From the NCBI GenBank assembly GCA_036971715.1, contig JAVHJL010000003.1:2728001-2792000 (forward strand): a DNA stretch of 64,000 bases, written 5' to 3'. Positions within the stretch are counted from its first letter, which is position 1; each line of letters begins with the position of its first letter. Source of the stretch: Arthrobotrys musiformis (lineage: Eukaryota; Ascomycota; Orbiliomycetes; Orbiliales; Orbiliaceae). Positions 22,449 to 35,035 of the stretch are shown piece by piece. The position numbers were made by a program, and so were the translations under genes. The notes below the pieces were generated by a model. The model saw nothing but the letters and a program-made list of their open reading frames with translations, did no database searches and was not told the DNA's origin.

Positions 22449-23763
22449 ATGGCTTCTACCGCTCCAACGTCTGCGGCAACCGCTGCTGCTGCTGCTCCAA
22501 CAGGAGCTGCTACGGAAACTGCAACAAAGCCTTCGACGGTAAAAGTGTTGGTCGTGCTGTCTTCCCATGAGCACTTGGGAAACACTGGGAAGAAAACCGG
22601 ATGGTATCTTGTATGTGGCTTTTATCGGTTCCTGCGGGGTTTGGATTCAATCGAGGGGTACTTTTTGGATGTCACGGCTGACTCGAACCCCGCCCACGCA
22701 GCCCGAATTCGCACACCCGTACTACGTGCTCGAGGTACTTAACTTCCGCTCCTTTGCCGGTAAAACATAGGTTACACAGAGAGGGGAAAGGAATACTGAC
22801 AGGATCTTCATGTCATTACCGTCCCGCCATATTAGCCACACGCGACTTTTACAATCGCATCACCGAGAGGTGGTCCATCGCCGCTTGATCCCAGCTCCAT
22901 TGAAGCGTTCAAGAATGACTCGCTGTCGCAAAAGTTTTTGGCCGAGAAGGAAGAGCTTTGGGAAAGGACAGAGATGCTGTTCAAATTCCTAGGAAAGGCA
23001 AATTTGTTCGATGCTGTTAGTATATACCCATACTTTTATTCTGTGACGATATCTGTCATTCTGTATTAAGGGTTACTTGAGCTAACGGGATTGCTTCCAT
23101 GGTAGCTCTTCTATGTTGGTGGACACGGACGTAAGCTATATTTAATCCTGCGATATAAGTTTCCCCAGACTAATCGACTGCTGGCTATTTCTGATCAGCC
23201 ATGTTCGACCTCGCCGTCGACGCTACGTCTCAGGCCTTAATTAGGGAATTCTACGAAAAGGGCAAGATCATCAGGTAAATCAAACTCCGCCGCCCTTACA
23301 CGTGCCGTCTATTCCTTTTTTTAAATAAGGAAAAGAAGGAAAACTAACACGACTCCAACAAAACCATATAGTGCTGTCTGCCACGGCCCAGCCGCTTTTG
23401 TCAACGTCAAGCTCACAAACGGCGAACACATCCTCCAAGACCAACCTGTCACCGGCTTTTCCAACTACGAGGAAGACGCGGTCGGGCTGAGCGAAACCGT
23501 ACCTTTCTTGCTTGAAGACTCCCTGGACAAAGCTAGCCGCGGAAAGTTTGAGAAGGCAGACGAACCTTGGGCCGCACATGTTGCTGTTGGTAGGGGCGGA
23601 AGACTCATTACCGGTAAGTGTGTTCGTATTTAGAGACTGTTAGTACATAGTTGGATTTTTCACATAGCTAATTTATAACGGGACAACCACTACAGGGCAA
23701 AATCCGGCTTCTGCGACGCCGCTTGGAAACGAATTGTTGAAGCAGTTGGGGATTAATGCCTAG
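22449..23763 (+). CDS. DJ-1/PfpI family protein, Hsp31-like
   Basis: Member of the DJ-1/PfpI superfamily near Hsp31 (glutathione-independent glyoxalase/chaperone, stress-induced). Seven exons: 22449-22610, 22702-22734, 22836-23015, 23106-23130, 23199-23274, 23372-23613 and 23696-23763. Joining exons gives TGWYLPEFAHPYYVLEPHATF (the Glu of the nucleophile elbow partner), ASPRGGPSPLDPSSI, LFYVGGHGPMFDLA and the nucleophile motif ISAVCHGPAAFVN with the reactive Cys. ITGQNPASATPLG ends the fold. The N-terminal 30 residues are Ala/Thr low complexity and are not part of the fold. Exons 2 and 4 are only 33 and 25 nt. Class and catalytic Cys are confident; methylglyoxal detoxification is by analogy. 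Confidence 0.9.
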
Positions 23764-26700
23764 ATTGCGGGGTACCCCCCACTTCATTGGGTCGGAGCAA
23801 TTAAACAGAAAAAATAACGGGTTTGGAGTTCTGGCGTTAAGTAGGCAGGCTGGTTTACGACACAACGTTTAATACCTAGGTACAGGCATTGTTTGTAATA
23901 TCGGCATTTTCGTTTTTTTGAAAAAATCTTTGGGAGGAAGACGGTTCTATACGAAAGGAAAGAGGTGGGGTTGTCCTTCAAGAATATGAAACGTAATAGG
24001 AAATCTTTAATGCTGCTGTATTAATTTCCGATGAAGAATTTTTCTCAAAAAAAATATTGTGCTCATGCATGCATATGCATTTTGAAATTATCAAGTCGAC
24101 CTACACAAGATTTATGACCAATTGATCGATCTGGTCGCCATTTTCGTCGGAATTTCCCCCGCCAGTTTTTTGAGAACTCCAGGGATATCTCCGTGGTTAT
24201 AATTAGGTGATCTACGCATCCAGGGCTCTTTCAGGGTTATCAAGAGGTATCCAGCCTCGCGGGTAGCTATCATATAGCGGAGAGTCCCGTGCTCACGGGA
24301 CAGGCCTATATTGCGCAATTCAATTCCCCTAGTTCACACAAAGGTTACGCTATAGCTACTTGAGTAAGTAGTCGAGTATATCAAACTGTGCGCACGGGTC
24401 TTGTTTGAGGGGTAATTAGCTACGCTGTTCGCGGCGAGTCTCAATTACTCTCTTTATATGGTTGAACGAATAGCAATGCAGCACAGCCATACAGTACGAA
24501 GTATACTAGTATTCAAGTAAACCCGGTGCTGCCTAGCAACTAGGGTTCATTTTTCCTCCTTTACGATTTCGTTTTGTTTTCCTATTCCTTCGAGACGAGT
24601 CAGTTCAGTTCGACCACTTTGTTGCAATTTGGTTTTTGGCTGGTTATGCAGTGTGTTACATAGCCTCGAGACTATATGCGTTACACATGCATATTTCACG
24701 GGCGCCTGCAGCCTTCCCACACCTTCGATTGATATTGCAAAAGTTCTCCTCTCCGAAATAAATATTTGGTTTATTTTACCCCTTACGCGCGCACAATAGA
24801 AACAGCGTGTTCTCCCGACGGGTACCCCTTCCATAGAAGGAAAAGAAGGTTGCTGTCAAGTAAGGGAGGGAAACAGAAAACGGCGGAGATGTATCATCGA
24901 TGATCATCTACTATACTTCTGTGTCAAATCGTTTCCTTGCTGGTATGTGTGACGTGTAGCAAGAGGAAGGGATACCCCGGAGATTTCAATAGGCCTGTAG
25001 TTTCTTGTCTGATATATACAATCGAAAACGAACGAAATTATTATTTTTTATTTCTCGAAGTAATTAATATAATACTTTGCTATATCAGGTGAAATATCCA
25101 TGTCCTGTCACACCCGTCTCCGAAAGCCCGGAAAAAAGACCAAGAACAGGACCCAAGGATTATAGCTCGGTTTTCCATACCTGTCAATATAAAAACCCCT
25201 TGAAAATAAAATGGTCGAAAGTGTTCTGGGCCATGAGATCTTGACGGGTAGCCGCATGTACATATGCTCGAACGGACTATCCAAGATTCGAGGTGTCTTA
25301 AGATCTTGTAAGATGACGGAACAACATGTCGCCTGTTTCTTATGTTGTCCCCCAGCAGCTTCGAAGCTAAGCTAAGCTATACTCGAGACCCTGGGCCGAA
25401 ACACCAATTTTATGTGATTCAGATGCATATATAGGCTACCAATGCAAGTACGGGGAGAGACGAGAAAAAGAGGTTGCTGGTAGAACAAACTGCCAGGTGG
25501 TTCAAAAAATATGTTCACTAAGGTCCTACAGTAGAGTACCTTACGTATACAAGATATAACGTATAAACGGTTCAAAGAACCTCGGAAGCGTCCGATGGGT
25601 GGAGCCTCCTCCCTTGCTTCCCTCCGAAGCGAGTAATGTGAATTATGCAAGCCCAATGTGCGCCTGGTGCTTTTTTCGCTCTTGTTCCACCCCTTCGATA
25701 TATTTTTTTTCCATTCCCGTTACCTTGTGACCGTTGAATGTGATGATGCCTAGTTTTTTCTTTCTTTCTTTAAATCCTTCCATACATATGACCAATTGAG
25801 CTATTGGTATGGTATATTCAAGGGAAGAGTTGTATAAAATCCAAAATAACCAACAATAACAGGAACAATTATATATAAATATGAAAACTTGGAACGTCCG
25901 TGTCAACAATATGTTTCCGGTTGGAAAGAAGCGCTTATGCAGGTCCAGTCCAGAAGGGCTCTTTTTTTTTTTTTTTTTGTCAACCAGACTAGCAAATTTT
26001 CGTTCAGTTAATTATTGAGCAGGATGGAGTCATGTTCGAATTCGGCAGACGGTTTCGGATACTGATGGTGGGTGTTGGAATGGAAGCAATCAAGAGGCAA
26101 GCAAGCCTGGCACGCACGCACACCGGACGTCCGAGAAAAAGGAACCGTGAGTGCTCTTCTCTCGTCTCGTCTAAAACTGCTGGGTACTGGTCCTAGCTCT
26201 GCAGGATCCCCACCAGGAACCGGAAGACCGATGTTGCAATTGAAGCCCTAATATTTGGCATGGATACAGCTAGCTTATATCTTTTCTTGCAGTCGAGAGC
26301 TGGGTTTCTAATGATTATTAAGTAATGACATACAGGCCAACCTGGACCCATGCCTTGCATGAGTATGTAATTTGGTGCTAAATGTTGATGTTGTGGTGTT
26401 TTTTTTGGATGGGGTTCGCCGCCACCGCCGCCGTACAAGGTCTAAAACGGGTTCCCTTTGCCGTGACCTCAAAAAGTGTATTGTTTCATGGGACGGGAAG
26501 AAAAAAGTCCCCCATTGATGGATCGGGGATAATACCTATAAGACCTTGTCAAATTCCTCTGATCTCTTGGATTCCTTAGATTTACACCTTTTTCTCTTGT
26601 TCGGTGGAGTATTTTGTTATCTGATCAGTAGAAAGTCATGAATTCGAGCCCATAGTTTTGGACGTGCAAGTGCAAGTGTTTCCCAATTCCACACCTGCAA

Positions 26701-26831
26701 AGGGTTGCAGTGGTCGCCAGTCGGAATTTTTCTTTTCTTTCTTCTTCCTCTCCTCTCTTTCACCTACCTAAAAGCAACCTTCCCTGGCCTACCCACGCAC
26801 GCTAAGCTTCGGCTTCCCAGCAGTATCAACG
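23764..26831. other. 3.1-kb gene-free region upstream of the transporter
   Basis: No frame in either strand shows a recognisable family, signal peptide or codon pattern. It contains a 17-T run at 25962-25978 and an 18-bp inverted repeat at 24284-24301. The right part is CT-rich and likely the leader of the transporter gene. It may hold non-coding transcripts or decayed sequence that I cannot identify. Confidence 0.45.
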
Positions 26832-29277
26832 ATGGCCGGCCAGCAACGTCCAGAGATCTTTCCTTCTACTGCAAGAGAAATCGTCTGTGTTTTGACCTTG
26901 TGTTCCTCCGTCGCCACGTCCAGTCTTGGTTCTGGTAGGTTCCTTCACCTTTTGCTCTTTCTTTCTTCTGCTTTTTTTTCCCTTCTAAAAGAAAGATAAA
27001 AAAGTGGATGAAAGATAAAAAAAATATATTCGCTTGCGGGGAGCTAACTGCTAGATAGGTTCCCTTCAGGTAGCACTGCCTAAAATCGGGAAATACTACA
27101 ATATCGATGGAGGTTAGTACTCTTTCTCTTTTGAGTGTGACGTATAAATTACTTGATAGCATACCTAACAATTCCCTAGGGGATCTTACGTGGATCATTG
27201 CCTCTGGTACCTTGACTGCTGGTTCTTTCCTTCTCCTCTGTGGTTCTCTCTCGGTAGGTCCCACTTCTCTCTAGCTGTCACAATATGTGTGCAACATCCC
27301 GATCTCAAGGAATGTCTGCTAAACAACTCCCAAACAAAAACAGGATATCGTCGGTCGCAAACGTATGCTGTTCCTCAGCTACGGGTGGTTTGCTCTCTGG
27401 AATCTTGCCGCTGGCTTTGCTAAAAGTCACATCCTGTTCGACATCTTTCGTGGATTGGCCGGAATTGGTTAGTATACTATAACCATAACTTGAGATCTGA
27501 AGGTTGAGATGCATGTGTAAGATGGATAAGTGAGGCTAACATACTTTACTTATTACCCATTTAGGAACTGTGAGTTAGATTTAAGACGATCCCAGGCATG
27601 TTCCGCGAAACTAACGGAGAGGGTCTTTAAGGCTGGAGCTATTCCTGCTTGTGTTGGAATCCTAGGGTCTACGTATCAACGAGGGACGAGAAAGAATAAG
27701 GCCTTCGCTGTCCTCGGCGGCTTCCAACCTCTTGGTTACGTCTTTGGTAAGCCTAGTTTTGTTCTGCCCCTGACTAGTCTATTTTCTCATATAATGCTGA
27801 CAACCATTGATATCGATAGGTATTGTCACTGGTGGTATCGCTACCGAGTTCCTCTCATGGCAAGCCAATGTCTGGTTCCTGGCTATCTTGTACACCGCCA
27901 TCACAATCCTCACCTGGTTCTTCGTCCCATCGGACCGAGACCTTCTCGAACATGTCCACAAGCAGGAAATGCAAGGCAACCGGATGAGTGGTATCCAGCA
28001 GTCCCAGACCGTCGTTGTCCAGCAACCTATCTCGACTCTCCTGAAACAGGTTGATTTCATCGGAGCCTTTCTCGTTACTGCCGGGTTTGCTCTCTTCGTC
28101 TTCTCGCTCACTTCGGCGTCCAAGGCTTCCAGCGGATGGACTTCTCCTGAAATCCTGTCCTGCCTTATCATCGGAGTCGCACTCGTTATAGCGTTCTTGG
28201 GATGGCAGTGGTATGTCGGCCGTAAGGACAACAAGTCTGGCGTCAAGCCGCTTATGCCATTGTCGATTTGGAAGTATCCAAACCTTGGATTGGTAAGGAA
28301 TCCTTTATCTTTGTTATTTTCCTAGTGGTTACTGATGAAAAGAATAGGTCATGGTCATTGTTACACTCGGATTCATCAACTTTACTGGAGTTCTGATGTT
28401 CTGGAGCACACTTTGGTTCCAAGAGATCAACAAGGTTTCCCCATTGATTACCACCGCTCGTTACCTACCACAAGTTATTGGGGGCTTTATTGTCAATGCT
28501 TTCGCTGCTTATACCCTACACATTATGTAAGTCTTTCTTGCTGTTGTCTTTTTTCTTCAGGGATGAAAATGCTAATATAAAAATAGACCTGGGAAGCTCC
28601 TTTTGATCATTGGCATGGTTTCTTTCACTGGTTCCACCTTGCTATTCGCTCTCCAACCTGCACATGTTTCCTACTGGGCTATGGCATTCCCTTCTTTGTG
28701 TCTTTCAGTTATCGGTGCCGATCTCGTCTACATGGTTTCCAATCTTTTCGTTTCCGAATCAGTCCCCAACAATCTCAAGTCAACCGCCGGCGCCGTTTTC
28801 AACACTGTAATCGCCCTAGCCAACACCATTGGCCTTGGTGCCGGTGCAGCAGTCGCTAATTCGGTAGCCAACCGTGGTCCCCATCCCGGCGAAAGCGACG
28901 AGGATTTCACGGTCCGAACCTACCAATCTGCTTTTTGGTTCGCAACTGCCGCCTCTGCTATTGCTACTGTTCTTTGCCTGTTTGTTAAAGTCGGACGACA
29001 GGGCCACGAAAAGCCCGGGGACATCGAGGATTCTACTTCTGAAAACGGCGGCGATGGTATCGAACTTGTCGTCGAAGCCCATCCGGAGAACAACGAAAGT
29101 GGGACTACCGTTATTGCCGCTGAGGGGAAAGATAAGGGCAGTCGCACTCCCATGCAATCCTTGTCTGTTCTGGACTTTGACGAGAAGGGTACGACGGCCG
29201 TCAATAGTCCTATTCCGCCTAGCCCTATCCCGGATGAACGTGATGAGAAAGTTGATCTTAACGAGAAGAAAGGTTAA
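26832..29277 (+). CDS. MFS drug:H+ antiporter, Atr1-like (DHA2 family)
   Basis: Plasma-membrane proton antiporter of the major facilitator superfamily, close to yeast Atr1/Ymr279c (aminotriazole and boron efflux). Nine exons (26832-26934, 27059-27112, 27180-27253, 27344-27467, 27565-27569, 27632-27746, 27820-28292, 28348-28526, 28587-29277) close at 605 residues. Visible features are SLQVALPKIGKYYNIDG in helix 1, MFS motif A as GSLSDIVGRKRM, the antiporter segment around LGGFQPLGYVFGIVTGGIA, and GGFIVNAFAAYTLHIIPGKL. Exon 5 is a 5-nt micro-exon (GAACT) needed to keep frame between GLAGI and AGAIPACVG. The C-terminal roughly 90 residues are hydrophilic and cytosolic. Substrate is not inferable. 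Confidence 0.93.
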
Positions 29278-29690
29278 GTATTGTTTTTTCCCCTTCTTAT
29301 ATACGACGGTGGTATACAAAAGGCGTTCTTGTTTCTTTTTTTTCCTTTGATTTTATATAAATAGGTACGCGCCTTTTCTTTTTTTTTTTTCATTATAGAT
29401 GTTTATTACGAAGGCATCCGGATGCCGAAACCCTTCGACCTATTATACATGCATTCACGGAGGAGCATTAGAAATGGCGTCTTTTTGTTTCTTTTTTCTT
29501 TATTTCTTTCTTTTTCTTTTACGTATCACCCGCCTACTAAATTCAGTGGGCACTTATATATATAAATTACGATGGATGGACAGATGGATGGAGAAACGAT
29601 AATGGAGGATGAAAGGAAAGAAATAAAAAGAACCATAAAATTATTATAAATTGCAGTCGTATCGTACATTAATTTTTATATAATAGATGG
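29278..29690. other. Convergent 3' region, transporter / Thr-rich gene
   Basis: A 413-bp spacer between convergent genes. It is T-rich with several T/C homopolymer stretches (about 29370-29392), probably 3' UTRs. No gene seen. Confidence 0.5.
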
Positions 29691-31021
29691 TTAATATGGA
29701 ACAGGAACAGCCTTGATGACAGCAGGGACGAAAGAACCGTGCGCACTAGCAGGGCTCTTAATCCAGGTGAGGCTGCTAGCAAAGAAGGCAAAGGTATTCC
29801 ACCCGAAGGTGTCAGAACAAGACAAAGTCCTGTCGGGGAGGCCACCGATCGAACAAGTCAATTGGAACAAACCGAAAGGCGTGTCGATTTCCGACCTGGG
29901 AACGAACAAGACGCTATTCTCGCTTGGATCGCCCAGAACCGCAGCCCAGAAGACATTGGACCCTTTCACTATGGTTACCTGGTTGGCGTCTGATGGGTTG
30001 AAGTAGAATGTTTCTGCCTCCGCCGAGCTGGTGGTGACCTGGAGTTCGTATGCCGACCAGGTGTATTCTACCACTTTCAGGTACCGGCCTGCGAATCCCG
30101 CCGGGCTGACGACCTGGAGGGCGAAGGCTGTGGCGGTGTGGGTTGGTCCTGTGAGTGTTTGGGAGACGGAGATCGAAGGGACGGTGGCGGTTGCGTCTGT
30201 GGTTGTTGTCGACTCTGTTTTGACGGTGATGGAGGCTGGGATTGTGATTGTTGTCGAGGTTTCTGTTATTGTTGAAGTGGTGATTGGGATTGGGGCTGTG
30301 ATGGTGGTGATGGTGGAGACACCGACGCAGGAGCAGGCGCTGGAGTAACGGACTACGCCGGAGCAGAAGGAGGCGTATGTTGCTATTGTGTTACCTTCCT
30401 GGACGGCGTAGGGGTCGTTGGCAATGCGTTTTTGGATGTCATTACTGAGAGAGACGGTTTTGAAAAAGGTTGTGGCGACGGTTTCTGTGGTAGTGGTCGG
30501 GGTGGAGGTTGTCAGGGTCGTGTGGATAGTGGCAGTGACGGTTAGGCTGTCTGTGGACGTTGTCGACGTTTCGATTGTGGTGGTTGTGTACGACGTCCTG
30601 TTTTATATTAGCATCCGTCTATAAAATTATAAAACATGGAATGTGCAACATCACCAATATTATATCCTACGTAATATAATATTGATTATGGTGTATACAG
30701 AGAAGGGAGGACATACGACAAAGGCGGTGTGTAGGTGGTTCTCCAGTAGGCAAGGCAGTCGTTGACGCCCCGTGACCCGTGCTGGGTTGCGCGCACAGCT
30801 GTGTTTTAATCCATATACCGATTAGTATTCAATAAACCATAACATTTAAAATTCAATATGTACTTCTTGCCAGTATACAAGAGTAGATGGGAAGTACCTC
30901 TCAGACAGTTGTCGGCATTGCAGCCGGCTCGGGGCAGGAGATTATTGTTGACATTGAGGTGGAAGGCGGATGCCGCAGTCGCCGCGGCCAAAAATACCAC
31001 ACTCTTCACTTTGATACTCAA
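29691..31021 (-). CDS. Thr-rich secreted protein of unknown function
   Basis: Three exons (30898-31021, 30717-30798, 29691-30597) close at 370 residues. The N-terminus is a clear signal peptide, MSIKVKSVVFLAAATAASAF. Next comes a small Cys module assembled across intron 1, CNADNCLRAVRATQHGS followed by VNDCLAYWRTTYTP, a pattern that recurs at the start of many fungal secreted proteins. A long Thr/Ser tract with TTTTET-type repeats follows (probably heavily O-mannosylated), with a second Cys patch CSGVVRYSSACSC. The C-terminal about 160 residues are beta-rich and Thr-poor, containing GNVFWAAVLGDP-like strands and two cysteines. I do not recognise the C-terminal domain. Likely a cell-wall or extracellular protein. 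Confidence 0.78.
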
Positions 31022-32327
31022 TTACTTTCAATATGAACGTACTTGAACAATTATATATTTGTTGTATAAAAAGGGAAACCGCACTGAAGAATGGATCAAG
31101 AACTGTCAAAGACTCGAGGGAGGACAGCCCGTATTAATAGGACTCCCCCCTTCTCCCTTTTCTCTCCAATTATAATTATAACCTCCAAACCTTATTCTAC
31201 TTTTCTTGAATATACAACCTATTATTTTGACAATATGCCGCCAATGGCGACGTTACCCCATAATAATGAAGCCAGGAAGGTTTTTTCTGCGGGCGTCTGG
31301 TGGCGTTGGATAGTTCACAATAGTCGACGATAGTTTGCGGCTAATTGGTTGTCCGATTGGCCTGAAATGCAGGTAATGGGGCCAGACGATGCCCGAAAAG
31401 GCGACAACGGGACCCATATTTGAATGTGCCAGCTGTTCGAGTGCCCGATCAGTTCCTGCCCCGAGGTGTGCAATTAACTATAAATTTATAAATATGGGGC
31501 GATATATCGGTCTAAACCGTTTTCTTGTAGTAAATTACTGGAGGTAAGCTGGCGAACCTTATGTGGGATGCATGCACGTCTACTTTTCATAAGGCTTGGA
31601 TAGCTTATTCATACCGAGTGTGTACTAGCTGGGTGGATGCATCGCAGTCGGCGGCTTTCTAAAGTTCTGTATTCCAGCTTGTTCCTGTGCGCGAGAAAGC
31701 TAAGACCCGTTAGCCAAGGTTAATATTCTCTATTATATGCCCTTGTCTGGCCGGTGGGTGATGTCGGGCAGTCGGAACTTGCGATACCACTTACATAAGT
31801 ATATTACCCACGTTAAATGTATATTACAGCGTCGACTCACCTCGTATTTGGGGAGAATTGAGTATGCGCGATAATGCAATGCAACGACACGACACGCTCG
31901 ACGTGCCGACACGTCCTCAGATGACCACGGAACGGTTTTCTTGCGTTCTGTTCTGTGACTCTTCACCGACAGCAGTTGATGTCTGATTGTGGCACAGACA
32001 TGCACACAGGCCAGGCAGGCCGGCCAGGCGGTTTTCGGTGTTTGTCTGTATCAAGTATGTGTAGCTGTCTGTAACAGTGTAACAGAGTCGCATCCTAATT
32101 TGGGGTCTTTGCACTGCCGAGCCTCTTTGCTTTCCTTCCACTTTTCCTTCTCCTCTCCTCATCCTCGCCAGCATCAGCATTAGCATCAGCACCATCGCTC
32201 ATTAGGTATCTAAGTATATAACAGGAGGGGCTGGTCCCACTCCTCTCTTTTCAACCCTCCCTTCGTTGCATTGCATCGCACTGTCTTTCCCCCTCAATAT
32301 AATATCACTCCAGCTGAAGCACCGGCA
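31022..32327. other. Intergenic between Thr-rich gene and transglutaminase-like gene
   Basis: A 1.3-kb divergent intergenic region. It contains a short CAGCATTAG-type microsatellite (about 32168-32190) and a GGCCAGG repeat cluster (about 32010-32035). No coding frame is supported. Confidence 0.45.
32212..32221 (+). promoter_or_regulatory. TATA-like element upstream of transglutaminase-like gene
   Basis: The sequence agtatataac lies about 107-116 bp before the ATG at 32328, a plausible TATA-box position, followed by a CT-rich initiator-like region (ctcctctcttttc). Sequence match only. Confidence 0.35.
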
Positions 32328-34573
32328 ATGGACTCCCCGTCGTCCGTGGCTGCTCTCAAGAGCCGCCTGGAACTTGGCCACATCCGCGTGGGTGGCCCCT
32401 CCCACATGGTCCGTCGCCCGTCAGCTGTTCCGCCAGTCGGGCTGCAAACCGAGAACGCAAACTACAACACCTCCAACGAGGCCGAAGGTGATAATCAACA
32501 ACCTCAACATCAACAACAACCTCGAAAGAAGCCTCCACCCCCTCCGCTTCCATCTGCTCCACCACGCAAGCCGAGTGCTCCTTCCCCCACTCTAAACCCT
32601 CAATCACCTGCAGATACTCCAATATCTCCGACTTCGAAGCTCGAGGAGAGAAACTACGAGCGGATGGACGGCCACAACTACCATCATCCAGTACCTCCTT
32701 CTTCTCCTCCACCATACGCCCCACCTTTGCCTTCGAGGCAGAACAGTAACAATCTTGCTTCTCCTACGACCACTACCGCTGCTGGCCCTCCTCCTCCACC
32801 GCCTCAGCTTCCCCCTCGCCTACCCGCTCGAGTACCACCTCCGAGACCAAAACCAGAAACCTTTGTGGAACGCTTAGTCAAGAAGAAACCAGCTGCTCCA
32901 CCCCCCAAACCAGCCGGCCAAGGTCGAAGCTTGCCCCCTCCCGTTATCCCTCCTCCTGTTCCCAAGAACTCATGGGGAACCCCAAAGGAAGATACCAGAC
33001 GCCCCAGCATAGGTATTGGTACGCGGCCGGCACAACATCCACCACCACTACCTCCTGCACGACCTGGGGCGTCGACAAATACCGAGGCACCTCCAGTTCT
33101 ACCACCTCCAAATGCTCGTCCCTCGCTTCCTCCTCGAAAGTCCCTACCTAGCCTGCGGCCCATTCCACCAACGGCAGCGAATTTGCCTATTCCACCCCTG
33201 CCCAAACGGGTCCCTTCTCAGCCATTGATCGAGCCTGCACATCTACATGCCCAACAGGCAGAGGAGCAACCGGCACCGGTGCAATTGCCACCGCGAAGGA
33301 ATATCCTTTCCATGGGATTTGGTGGCAAACAAGGCAAACTCCCCTCTCCGCCTCGGACACCACAGCCCGAGACCAGGCCCCCTCCGATCCCGATCGGCAG
33401 CCGTCCACCAGTCAGTGCCCCTAACATCAACACAAGCACAAAGCCGGCTCCACCGCCACTCCCCGCTGCCAGACCTAGAACCTCTATGCCATCAAGTCAC
33501 AACCACCAAGGCATCAACACCACATGTCTGAAATGCCGAGACTTCTCGCATGTTGATGCACATGCTGCCAAATTCCCAAGACACGCCTACGACGATGTCC
33601 AGCGGCTTGCCCTCGATCTAACGAGAGGCTTTGGCTCAGACACCGACAAAGCCAGAGGTAAATACTTTATACTCACACAATTCATCTATTGTAGATAAGA
33701 ATTATGCTAACTTTCGCAAATATAGCGCTGTTTACATGGCTCCATCACAACGTCAGATACGACGTTGTGGCCTTCTTCAATAACAATGTCAAGCCATCGA
33801 CTCCAGCTAGTACCCTCCGTACCGGTCTGGCCGTCTGCGAAGGTTTCGCCGGCCTCTTCGCTGCCATGGCCATGTACTCTGGTCTTGAAGCCATCGTGAT
33901 CGGTGGCCACGGTAAGGGTTATGGTTGGGACGGCCCCGACGCCAAGTCAATCCCCGCATCTCCGGGTGGTCATGCGTGGAATGCCGTCAGAATCGATAAT
34001 GGTGTCTGGCAGACAATTGATCCTTGCTGGGGAGCAGGATATCTCTGCGGTGGCGAGTACAAGCAAGTTTTCTCTCCGCATCACTTCACGAATACAAATG
34101 AAGAATTCAGGAAGACACACTTCCCGGAGAAAGCCGACCAGCAGTTTTGCGCGCGGCCAATTACGTGGAGGGATTATTGGTTTATGGAGGAAGGTCCTAA
34201 GCTTTACTCTACTTTCTCGGAACCGGATTATGATTTTGGCCGGGATACCTTGGAGCCTGGTGTTAAGGTCTTACAACCATATACACAGTATAGGTTTAGG
34301 ATCGCAGGGGCGTGCGAGCACAAGGGTGCTACCAATGAATGGATTCTGTTTGCCAATAGTGGTCAGAAAGATGAAGTCATGATGCCGGATGGACGGGGCG
34401 GGTTTGTAGCAAACTTAACGACGGGTGGTCCAGGTTCGTCGGTTAATATATCGGCACTGACGAAATTTAACGATCAGAGCGCGAAGGGAATGTTTACGAT
34501 CGATAAGTGGAACAACAAGACGGGAGGGTACAGCTACGGGACTTCATGGCTTTGCAAATGGGAAGTTGCTTGA
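32328..34573 (+). CDS. Proline-rich transglutaminase-like protein (Cyk3-related)
   Basis: Two exons (32328-33657, 33726-34573; 68-bp intron) close at 725 residues. Residues 1-430 are disordered and packed with polyproline stretches (PPPPPLPSAPP, PPPPPPQLPPRLP), typical SH3/WW/profilin ligands. Residues about 440-560 form a transglutaminase-like fold with a complete Cys-His-Asp triad: Cys481 in LAVCEGFAG, His526 in GGHAWNAV and Asp542 in TIDPCWG. The C-terminal 180 residues (about 550-725) are a beta-rich extension ending SYGTSWLCKWEVA. Cyk3-type proteins promote septum formation in cytokinesis and have this domain, usually with an N-terminal SH3 and without a functional triad. Here there is no SH3, and the triad looks intact. 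A role at the actomyosin/septum interface is inferred. The ATG at 32328 is the first in frame. Confidence 0.85.
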
Positions 34574-35035
34574 AAAGTTTTTATATATCGGAATATTCAT
34601 TTGTGCATATTGATTTTTGGATTTGTTATATTGTTTTTGGAGGCATACGCGGACATGGCGCAGCATCAGCGATGGGTTGTAATGTGTATTACGGTGGGCT
34701 AGGATATTATTCTTCATCTATTTCATATCGGCATGCGAGTTCCTTTTTCTATCATTGCTTGCATTCATGTTATCTATCTTGATGACCAAAAGGAAACCAA
34801 ACAAAAAAAAGGCTTCTATCCTTCCAAGACAATGAACTCAATGCAATCTCAATAATCTTGACCAAACTCCCAATATTAGCAATTGAACAAGAACCCAACT
34901 TAACCTCAATGATAAAACCCCCAAGGACAGATATATAGCCGTCCTCGCCCCGAAAAAAAAGTCCATCCAAGAAATGGATACACATGTCTTCGGCCAATTC
35001 CCCTTCATATATTGAAAACAGGAGAATCATATACA
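34574..35035. other. Convergent 3' spacer
   Basis: A 462-bp region between the convergent transglutaminase-like gene and the Cys-cluster gene. AT-rich, probably two 3' UTRs; nothing else seen. Confidence 0.5.

Noticed and set aside
22810..22992. 60-codon plus-strand frame beginning MSLPSRHISHTRLL inside the DJ-1-like gene
   Set aside because: It is an out-of-frame reading of exon 3, whose correct frame gives PHATFTIASPRGGPSPLD.
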